A DNA stretch of 11,259 nt from Candidatus Kuenenia stuttgartensis (GTDB lineage Bacteria; Planctomycetota; Planctomycetia; Pirellulales; UBA1268): assembly GCA_945876515.1 (NCBI GenBank), contig CAMCPF010000048.1, positions 1 to 11,259 of the forward strand, read 5' to 3'. Below the pieces are notes generated by a model. That model was given only the letters and a program-made list of their open reading frames with translations, did not search any database and was not told the origin of the DNA. The position numbers and the translations under genes were made by a program. Below, piece by piece: positions 1 to 6,400 of this stretch. The first letter of the stretch is position 1. Each line of letters opens with the position of its first letter.

Positions 1-760
1 CAAGAGCCCGGCCGAGGTGGCCCTGCTCAGGCGCGCGGTGGACATCACCGACGCGGGCCTGCGGCGGCTGCTCGCGGCCCTCGAGCCGGGCGTGATGGAA
101 TGTGAACTCGAGGGGGAGCTGGCCCGCGAGTTCACCCGCCGACGGGCCCGGATGGCCTACGAGCCGATCATCGGCTCCGGCAAGAACGCCTGCGTCCTCC
201 ACTACCTCGACAACGACCAGGAGTGCCGTGCGGGCGACCTCGTGCTTGTGGACGTGGGCGCGTCCTACGCGAACTACTGCGCCGATCTCACCCGCACCTA
301 TCCCGTCAGCGGCCGGTTCACCCCGCGGCAGCGGGCCGTCTACGAGGCGGTGCTCAGGGTGCTCCAGTCGTCGATCGCCCGCTGCGTGGCCGGCACGTCG
401 CTGCGTGACTGGAAGCGGGCCGCGCAGGTGGAGATGGCCGGGGAACTGGTGGGCTTGGGGCTGATCACGGCCGAAGAGGCCGCCTCAGACACCGCCGACG
501 AGCCGGCCTGCAAGAAGTATTTCATGCACGGGCTGGGCCATTCCTTGGGCCTGGGCGTGCACGACATCGCCCCGCCGGACGGGCCGCTCGAGCCCGGCTG
601 GGTGATGACGGTGGAGCCGGGGATCTACATCCCCGCCGAGGGCCTGGCCGTGCGGCTGGAAAACGACGTGCTCGTGACCGAGAAAGGCCCGGTCGATCTC
701 TGCAGCCACGTGCCGATCCAGCCCGATGAGATCGAGCGGCTGCTCGCCCGCGGAGCCTGA
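1..760 (+). CDS. M24 family aminopeptidase P-like metallopeptidase (Xaa-Pro aminopeptidase), 5' end missing
   Basis: The reading frame enters from the left edge (first full codon at 2) and ends at TGA 758-760. The residues just before the GTG at 17 read KSPAE, as in the linker that normally precedes the M24 catalytic domain, so 17 is not the true start and an N-terminal creatinase-like domain probably lies outside the window. Numbering from the GTG at 17, the five dinuclear metal ligands of the pita-bread fold are all visible: D79 (VDVGA), D90 (ADLTRTYP), H175 (HGLGH), E200 (TVEPGIY) and E215 (RLEND). The second histidine of the active site is H182 (GVHD). The family removes N-terminal residues preceding proline, usually with Mn2+, in the cytoplasm. 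The protein ends soon after the last ligand, as is normal for aminopeptidase P. The gene converges on hepT with a 27-bp gap. Family assignment is firm; exact substrate preference is inferred. Confidence 0.93.
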   Translation, partial: KSPAEVALLRRAVDITDAGLRRLLAALEPGVMECELEGELAREFTRRRARMAYEPIIGSGKNACVLHYLDNDQECRAGDLVLVDVGASYANYCADLTRTYPVSGRFTPRQRAVYEAVLRVLQSSIARCVAGTSLRDWKRAAQVEMAGELVGLGLITAEEAASDTADEPACKKYFMHGLGHSLGLGVHDIAPPDGPLEPGWVMTVEPGIYIPAEGLAVRLENDVLVTEKGPVDLCSHVPIQPDEIERLLARGA

Positions 761-787
761 GCTCACGGATCCCGTCGTCGGGCCTGC

Positions 788-1192
788 CTACGCCGCCAGG
801 AGTTCCCGGCAGAGGGCCTCGAAGTCGCCGAGCCGCCGCTCGACGACGGTACGGACGATGTCCGGGTCGAGCCGGCGATATTCATGCACGGCGACATTGC
901 GAAAGCCGACCATGCGCCGCATCGGTTCCGCCACGACGGCCGAAAGGATGCCCTCCCGCTCCAGGATCGTGAAGGCGTCGCCGCTGTCGGCCGGCACCCC
1001 GAGACCGCGGCGGGAGACCTCGCGGCAGGCGGCGTCGATCGCCAGTTCGCAGGCCCGTTGGATATTCAGCACCACCGCGTCGAGCACCATCGAATCCGCC
1101 AGCCTGCCCAGATCGCCGGCGACGTATCGCCGCACCGACGCCAGGCAGCGATCGATGCTCGCGAGCTTTTGAACCACGACGTCATCGGCCAC
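788..1192 (-). CDS. hepT: HepT-like HEPN ribonuclease toxin (type VII toxin-antitoxin)
   Basis: A 134-residue all-helical HEPN (DUF86) protein. It carries the signature RX4HXY as R98-NVAV-H103-E-Y105, which forms the RNase active site in HepT toxins; the tyrosine is the residue that the partner MntA modifies with AMP in the characterised Shewanella oneidensis pair. I chose the GTG at 1192 because a GAGGA ribosome site (plus-strand 1201-1205) lies 8 nt upstream and the protein then begins MADDVVVQKL, a typical HepT start. The frame stays open far upstream, but that part runs inside mntA in another frame and is not protein-like. The gene overlaps the mntA stop by 11 nt, so the two are probably translationally coupled with the antitoxin made first. 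Length and motifs look intact. Toxicity in this host is inferred. Confidence 0.9.
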   Translation of the reverse strand: MADDVVVQKLASIDRCLASVRRYVAGDLGRLADSMVLDAVVLNIQRACELAIDAACREVSRRGLGVPADSGDAFTILEREGILSAVVAEPMRRMVGFRNVAVHEYRRLDPDIVRTVVERRLGDFEALCRELLAA

Positions 1193-1592
1193 GGAGCTTT
1201 TCCTCGAAGGCCTGAGTGGCCGCCCGCCTCCGGGGGGCGAAGGCGGCATGGTCTGACAGCGCGTGGGTCGCGAACAGGTCGGCCTCGGTCGAAAGCGGCG
1301 TGAGCGGCCGGCCATGGTGCGTCGCCTCCACCCGCAGCAGCCCGCCGGCCCGCCGCAGATCGACCAGATCGACGGTCTCTCCGAGCCGGGCAGACAACCG
1401 CCCGCTGGCGTCGAACAGGGCCACGGGGTCGAGCGGCCCGTCACAGAGCACAGCCAGATCGACGTCGCTGCCGGCCCGGGCTTCGCCTCGCACCCGACTG
1501 CCGTACAGCCACGCGCCCAGCAGCCGCTGCCGCGGAAACGTGGCGGCAAGTTCACCAACCAGGATGTCGGCGAGGCGTTCCGTGGCAACCAT
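1182..1592 (-). CDS. mntA: MntA-like minimal nucleotidyltransferase antitoxin (type VII toxin-antitoxin)
   Basis: A 136-residue minimal nucleotidyltransferase. The GSX10DXD signature is complete: G31-S32, then D43-V-D45, with D75 (ETVDLVDL) the likely third catalytic carboxylate. In characterised MntA/HepT pairs this enzyme adds AMP groups to the tyrosine next to the HepT RNase site and so neutralises the toxin; retention of all three carboxylates suggests it is catalytic and not merely a binding antitoxin. The start is the ATG at 1592. No in-frame alternative start lies close upstream, and the nearest purine-rich stretch (GAAGGG, plus-strand 1607-1612) is 14 nt away, too far for a normal ribosome site. 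The gene is first in a two-gene operon with hepT, which it overlaps by 11 nt, and is divergent from the FKBP gene. Confidence 0.88.
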   Translation of the reverse strand: MVATERLADILVGELAATFPRQRLLGAWLYGSRVRGEARAGSDVDLAVLCDGPLDPVALFDASGRLSARLGETVDLVDLRRAGGLLRVEATHHGRPLTPLSTEADLFATHALSDHAAFAPRRRAATQAFEEKLRGR

Positions 1593-1600
1593 GATGTCAA

Positions 1601-1606
1601 AGCATA
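1601..1606 (-). promoter_or_regulatory. Possible -10 element for a leaderless mntA transcript
   Basis: On the minus strand TATGCT matches four of six bases of the TATAAT consensus, including the key A2 and T6. It ends 8 nt before the mntA ATG, so a transcript from it would begin at or next to the start codon. This fits the lack of a well-placed Shine-Dalgarno site. No convincing -35 box is visible upstream, so the call is weak. Confidence 0.2.
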
Positions 1607-1612
1607 CCCTTC

Positions 1613-1690
1613 GTAGCGCGGCTACACTCGCCCGCAGAGCGTGGGTTTCGGGTAGAGTGTTTGTCCCCCAGCGGCCCGGCCTTCCGGGCC
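1613..1690. repeat. Cluster of inverted repeats between mntA and the FKBP gene
   Basis: The 122-bp divergent intergenic region (1593-1714) holds three inverted repeats. The first is GTAGC-GCG-GCTAC at 1613-1625. The second is ACACTC-G-CCCG at 1624-1634 pairing with CGGG-TA-GAGTGT at 1649-1660, a ten-pair interrupted stem with a 14-nt loop. The third is GGCCCGG-CCTT-CCGGGCC at 1673-1690, a perfect seven-pair stem with a four-base loop, which would fall in the 5' leader of the FKBP mRNA. Possible roles are an operator for the toxin-antitoxin operon or leader structure for FKBP. The repeats are read directly from the bases; function is inferred. In GC-rich DNA short stems arise easily, so only the second and third are noteworthy. 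Confidence 0.45.
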
Positions 1691-1714
1691 CGGCCAGATG
1701 CCCAGGAGCCAGCG

Positions 1715-2179
1715 ATGCGCACCCTCGCCACGATCCTCGTTCTCGCCCTTTCTCTCATCACCCCGGAGTTCCTCATGGCCGCCGACGTCCCCCACCCCGC
1801 CTTGCCTGAGGGCGCCGGCCCGATCGACGCCGACGCCCCGAAGGAGTTCACCACCACCCCGTCGGGCCTCAAGTATCGCGTGCTGCGCAAGGGCGCCGGC
1901 GGCAAGCCGAAGGCCACCAACACCGTCGAGGTCAACTACCACGGCTGGCTCGACGGCGGGAAGGTGTTCGACAGCTCCTACCAGCGGGGCGAATCGATCG
2001 AGTTTCCGCTCAACGGCGTGATCCCCGGCTGGACCGAGGGCATGCAGCTCGTCGGCGAGGAGGGCATGATCGAACTCGAGATCCCGAGCAACCTGGGCTA
2101 CGGGGCCCGCGGCGCCGGCGGCGTGATCCCCCCCAACGCCACGCTCCACTTCCTGGTCGAACTGATCGACGTGAAGTAG
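1715..2179 (+). CDS. Exported FKBP-type peptidyl-prolyl cis-trans isomerase
   Basis: A 154-residue protein. Residues 1-23 form a signal peptide (MRT, hydrophobic run LATILVLALSLI, cleavage likely near the AA at 22-23), so it works outside the cytoplasmic membrane. Residues about 45-154 form one FKBP domain: the SGLKYRVL entry strand, then Y75, F85-D86, V102-I103 and W106 (VIPGW), Y129 (LGYG) and F147 (HFLVELIDV), which line the proline-binding pocket of active FKBPs. It should catalyse proline isomerisation during folding of exported proteins. The ATG at 1715 is chosen because AGGAG lies at 1704-1708 with a 6-nt gap and the signal peptide starts there; the frame is open from 1661 but the extra residues are polar and would precede the signal peptide. 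It is probably a single-gene unit, with 111 bp before the next gene. Charged linker residues 24-44 separate signal and domain. Confidence 0.94.
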   Translation: MRTLATILVLALSLITPEFLMAADVPHPALPEGAGPIDADAPKEFTTTPSGLKYRVLRKGAGGKPKATNTVEVNYHGWLDGGKVFDSSYQRGESIEFPLNGVIPGWTEGMQLVGEEGMIELEIPSNLGYGARGAGGVIPPNATLHFLVELIDVK

Positions 2180-2290
2180 GGCCTGCCGGCGCCGGTGAAA
2201 AAACTCAAGCTGGCCGTAAAAATGCTCATGGACTGACCGGCCCTGGGGGGCGAGACTCAAGGCTTGGAGTCCGCGCACCAGGAGGTTCCC
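2180..2290. other. Intergenic region between FKBP and the oxidoreductase gene
   Basis: This 111-bp gap contains a perfect 10-bp palindrome, CCGGCGCCGG, at 2187-2196, followed by two A-runs (2199-2204 and 2219-2223) that stand out from the GC-rich surroundings. TAAAAA at 2218-2223 could be a poor -10 box, but no good -35 is visible. No T-run follows the palindrome on the plus strand, so it is not a classical intrinsic terminator. The promoter of the following two-gene operon most likely lies here, by position only. Confidence 0.3.
2280..2285 (+). promoter_or_regulatory. Ribosome binding site that fixes the oxidoreductase start
   Basis: AGGAGG, a perfect Shine-Dalgarno core, sits 5 nt before the ATG at 2291. 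It selects that ATG over the in-frame TTG at 2264, which has no such site and would add nine residues ahead of the Rossmann strand. Confidence 0.8.
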
Positions 2291-3427
2291 ATGGGCAGCA
2301 CGCCCCGCAAGGTCCGCACCGCCATCGTCGGCCTCGGCTTCGGCGCCGAGTTCATCCCGATCCACCAGCGGCATCCCCACGCCGAACTCGTGGCGATCTG
2401 CCAGCGGTCGCGGGACAAGCTCGACGAGCTCGGCAAGGCCCACGGCGTGGAGCGGCGGTACGAGTCGTATGCCGATCTCCTCAAGGACAAGGAGATCGAC
2501 GCCGTCCACATCAACTCGCCCATTCCCGACCACGCGGCGATGTCGATCCAGGCCCTCGAGGCCGGCAAGCACGTGATGTGCACCGTGCCGATGGCCACGA
2601 GCGTGGACGACTGCCGGACGATCGTCGAGCTCTCGGCGAAGACGGGGCTCAAGTACATGATGGCCGAGACGGTCGTCTACGCCCGCGAGTTCCTGTTCAT
2701 CAAGCAGCTCGCCAACGCGGGCGAACTCGGCCAGATCCAGTTCGTCCAGGCGAGCCACCAGCAGGACATGGACGGCTGGCCGAACTACTGGCCGGGCCTG
2801 CCGCCGATGCACTACGCCACCCACTGCGTGGGGCCCTGCCTGGCGCTCGAGCGGAAGGACGCCCTGGAGGTCAGCTGCTTTGGCTCAGGCCGGATCCGGG
2901 AGGAGCTCGTCGGCAAGTACGGCTCGCCGTTCGCGATTGAAAGTGCCCATATGAAGCTCAAGGACAGCGACGTGGTGGCCCGGGTGATCCGCTCGCTGTT
3001 CGACACGGCCAGGCAGTATCGGGAGAGCTTCGACGTCTACGGCTCGAAGCAGAGCTTCGAGTGGCAGCTCTGCGAGGGGGAGGAGCCGGTGCTCCACACG
3101 GCCAAGCGGCCGGAGCCCGAAATCCCCGCTCACGTCACGGTGCCCGACTTCGCCCACCTCCTGCCGGAGCCGATCCGCTGCTTCACGACCGGTGGTGTCT
3201 ACGATGCCGATGAGCACCAGCACCTCTCGTTCACGCAGGGGGGCGGCCATGGCGGCAGCCACCCGCATCTCGTGCACGAGTTCGTGACGGCGCTCGTCGA
3301 AGGCCGGGACCCCTACCCCAACGCCCGCCAGAGCGCCAACTGGACCTGCACGGGCTTGCTCGCCCACGAGTCGGCCATGGCCGGTGGGGTGATCAAGAAG
3401 TTACCTGAGTGGAGTTTCTCCTCATGA
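2291..3427 (+). CDS. Gfo/Idh/MocA family NAD(P)-dependent oxidoreductase, EKP motif replaced by TVP
   Basis: A 378-residue protein with no signal peptide, so cytoplasmic. Residues 8-37 give the Rossmann strand and dinucleotide loop (AIVGLGFGAEF, G14-X-G16-X-G18), and about 8-125 form the nucleotide-binding domain. The rest is the alpha/beta substrate domain, ending with the family's typical tail (EGRDPYPN, then AHESAMAGG). Family members oxidise or reduce sugars, inositols and related alcohols with NAD(P)H. Two features stand out. The usual EKP after KHV-X-C is T98-V99-P100, so the lysine normally considered important for catalysis is absent. The substrate side has H174 and H178 (MHYATHCVGP), plus a Gly/His-rich GGGHGGSHPH stretch, in place of the common GXHXXD. 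Its stop overlaps the next start (ATGA at 3424-3427), implying coupled translation with the exported heme protein. Substrate unknown. Confidence 0.9.
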   Translation: MGSTPRKVRTAIVGLGFGAEFIPIHQRHPHAELVAICQRSRDKLDELGKAHGVERRYESYADLLKDKEIDAVHINSPIPDHAAMSIQALEAGKHVMCTVPMATSVDDCRTIVELSAKTGLKYMMAETVVYAREFLFIKQLANAGELGQIQFVQASHQQDMDGWPNYWPGLPPMHYATHCVGPCLALERKDALEVSCFGSGRIREELVGKYGSPFAIESAHMKLKDSDVVARVIRSLFDTARQYRESFDVYGSKQSFEWQLCEGEEPVLHTAKRPEPEIPAHVTVPDFAHLLPEPIRCFTTGGVYDADEHQHLSFTQGGGHGGSHPHLVHEFVTALVEGRDPYPNARQSANWTCTGLLAHESAMAGGVIKKLPEWSFSS

Positions 3428-6400
3428 AAGTGATCCTCTCCGTCGTCGCGGTCGCGCTCGCCGCGCTCGCCGCCCCCGCCCACGCCGCGGAGCCGCCGCT
3501 CACGGTGCTGTTTCTGGGTGACAAGGGGCACCACCGGCCGGCCGAGCGGTTCGCCCAGATCGACGATGTGCTCGCCGCCCGGGGCATCGAGCTTGAGTAC
3601 ACCGAGGACCTCGGCCGGCTCACGCCTGAGGAACTGGCGAAGGTGGACGTGCTGGCCGTCTACGCCAACATCACGAACCTGCCGCCGGCGGCGGAGGCGG
3701 CGATCCTGGAGAGCGTCCGCGGCGGCAAGGGGCTCGTGCCGCTGCACTGCGCGAGTTTTTGTTTCCAGAACTCGCCGGCCTGGATCGATCTTGTCGGGGC
3801 GCAGTTTCAGAAGCACGGCACGGGAGAGTTTCGCACGGAAAACGTCGCCCCCGACCACCCCGTGATGAAGGACTTCGGCGGCTTCGAGAGCTGGGACGAG
3901 ACCTACGTCCATACCAAGCACAACCCCCGCGGTCGCACCGTGCTCGAGGAGCGGGTCGAGGGATCGCACCGCGAGCCCTGGACCTGGGTCCGGCAGGAGG
4001 GGGCGGGCCGCGTCTTCTACACCGCCTGGGGCCACGACGAGCGGACCTGGAGCCACCCCGGCTTCCACAATTTAATCGAGCGGGGCATCCGCTTCGCGGC
4101 CGGCCGCGATCCGGCCGCCGCCGGCCCTTATCGCGACACGCCCGCGCTCTCGAAGCACCCGGCCGGCCTCACGGCCTTCGAGTATCAGCCCGCCAAGATT
4201 CCCTTCTACGCGCCCGGGGGCGGCCGCAAGGGAGACGACCAGATCTCGCGGATGCAGAAGCCCCTCGCGCCGGAGGAGTCGCGGAAGCACGCCCTTACGC
4301 CCGAGGGATTCCGGGCGGATCTCCACGCCAGCGAGCCGCTGCTCCACGGCAAGCCGCTGGCGTTCTGCTTCGACGCCGACGGCAGCCTGTTCGTCGCCGA
4401 GAGCACGGACTACCCCAACGACCTGGTCGAGCCCAAACCCGACGCCCCGGCCACCCCCGTCGAGGGCCGCGACCGAATCGTGAAGCTCGTGGACACCGAC
4501 GGCGACGGCCGGGCCGACCGCCGCGACGTGTTTGCCGAGCCGCTCTCGATCCCCACGAGCATGCTCCACCACGAGGGCGGGCTGATCGTGGCCCAGGCGC
4601 CGCTCGTCTTGTTCCTCAAGGACAGCGACGGCGACGGCCGGGCCGACGAGCGGAAGGTGTTGTTCACCGGCTGGGGCACGGGCGACACCCACGCCGGCCC
4701 GAGCAACCTCACCTGGGGCCTCGACGGCTGGGTCTACGGGATGGTGGGCTACTCGGGCTTCAATGGCACCGCCGGCGGCGAGGAACATCGCTTCGGGGCC
4801 GGCTTCTTCCGCTTCAAGCCCGACGGCTCGAAGCTCGAGTTTCTCCGCAGCACCAACAACAACTCCTGGGGCTTTGGCTTCAGCGAGGAGGGGCTCGTGT
4901 TCGGCTCGACCGCCAACGGCAACCCCAGCGAGCACATGCCGCTGGCCAACCGGGTCTACGAGCGGGTCCGCGGCTGGAGCGCGACCACGCTCCGCGGGAT
5001 CGCCGGCAGCCCGAAGATGGCGCTGGCCCCGCGGGCGGCCGACCCGACCGAGACCGTGGCGATCCGCCAGGTTGACCACCACGGCAACTTCACCGCCGCG
5101 GCCGGCCATCGGCTCTACACCGCCCGCGCCTATCCCGAGACCTATTGGAACCGCACCGCCTTCGTCTGCGAGCCGACCGGCCACATCGTGGCCACCTTCG
5201 AACTCTCGCCCAAGGGCGCCGGCTTCACCAGCCGGATGGGCTGGGATCTCGTGGCCAGCGACGACGAGTGGACCGCACCGATCCAGGCCGAGGTGGGCCC
5301 CGACGGCCAGGTGTGGGTGATCGACTGGTACAACGTCATCGTCCAGCACACTCCCACGCCGGCCGGCTTCGAGACCGGCCGCCGCGGGGCGTATGTCACG
5401 CCACTGCGGGACAAGGTCCACGGCCGGATCTGGCGGGTGGTGCACGGCGACGCGGCCGCCACGGCCCCCCGTCCGCTCGCCAAGGCCACGCCCGCCGAAC
5501 TCGTGGCGATGCTCGGCGACCCGAACATGTTCTGGCGGGAGCGGGCGCAGCGAAAGCTCGTCGAGCGGGCCGCCGGTCGGCCCGATAGCGGCCGCGACGT
5601 GGTGCCGGCCCTGATCTCCCTCGTGCAGAACCCCGCGGTCGATGCGCTCGGCCTGAACGTCGCCGCGATCCATGGTCTCTGGACGCTTAAGCAACTCGGG
5701 GCGATCGACGGCGATACGGCGGATTCACTGGCGGTGGCGGCCGCCACGTCGGCGCTCATGCACCCGTCGGCCGGCGTGCGGATGAACGCCATCAAGGTGC
5801 TGCCGCGCGACCAGGCAACGCTCGCCAAGCTCGCCGGCTCCGGCGTGGCCCGCGATCCCGCGCCGCTCGTGCGACTGGCCGTACTCGAGGCGCTCTCGGA
5901 ATGGCCGGCCGAACCCGAGGCCGGCCAGCTTGTCCTCGACATGGTCGCCGATCCGCGAACGCTCGCCGACCCCGTCCTCACCGACGCGGCCACGGCGGCG
6001 GCCGCCGTGCAGGCGCCGCATGTCCTGCCGGAACTCGTCGCGGCCCTCCCGGCCGATCGCACGGCTGGGGCGGCCCGGGTGGCGATCGTCGAGCGGGTCG
6101 CCGAGCACGTGGCCCGTGGCGGTGACGCGGCGACGCTCGCCGCCGTGATCGAGCGGCTGCCGAACGCGCCGCCACCCTTGGCCACGGCTGCGGTCACCGG
6201 CTTCGCCCGCGGCTGGCCCAAGGACCGCCCGGCCGCGCTCGGTGGGGCGGCGGATGCGGCGGTGACAAGCCTGGTGACGAAGCTTTCGCCCGAGGGGCAG
6301 GGGCAGCTCGTGGCGCTCGTGCAGGCGACCGGCAGCCGGGCCCTCGACGAGCGGGTCGGCGAGATCGCCGCGGCACTGTTTACGACACTCGACGACGCGA

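Noticed and set aside
771..782. Small hairpin CCCG-TCGT-CGGG between the M24 gene and hepT, as a bidirectional terminator
   Set aside because: The stem has only four pairs and there is no T-run on either side.
1595..1600. Perfect TTGACA on the minus strand as a -35 box of the toxin-antitoxin operon
   Set aside because: It ends 2 nt before the mntA start codon, so a promoter there would begin transcription inside the coding region. The match is probably coincidental.
1193..1600. Upstream extension of HepT to a 270-residue protein starting with TTG at 1600
   Set aside because: The added part runs in another frame of mntA, is Trp/Arg/Pro/Cys-rich without protein character, and hepT has a good GTG start with its own ribosome site at 1192.
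1661..1714. Longer FKBP start at 1661
   Set aside because: It would put 18 polar residues before the signal peptide and lacks the AGGAG that serves the ATG at 1715.
2187..2196. Palindrome CCGGCGCCGG as an intrinsic terminator of the FKBP gene
   Set aside because: On the plus strand it is followed by A residues, not T residues, and a perfect palindrome without a loop makes a poor RNA hairpin. Chance occurrence in GC-rich DNA is likely.
1622..2824. Minus-strand open frame of 400 codons across the FKBP and oxidoreductase genes
   Set aside because: It lies antisense to two real genes and their intergenic gap, and its His/Val/Asp/Gly-rich translation has no domain signal.
4072..5694. Long open frame of about 540 codons on the minus strand inside the heme protein gene
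   Set aside because: It is the antisense of a well-supported gene in GC-rich DNA, where stop codons are rare. Its translation is His/Gly/Arg-rich low-complexity sequence with no recognisable domain.
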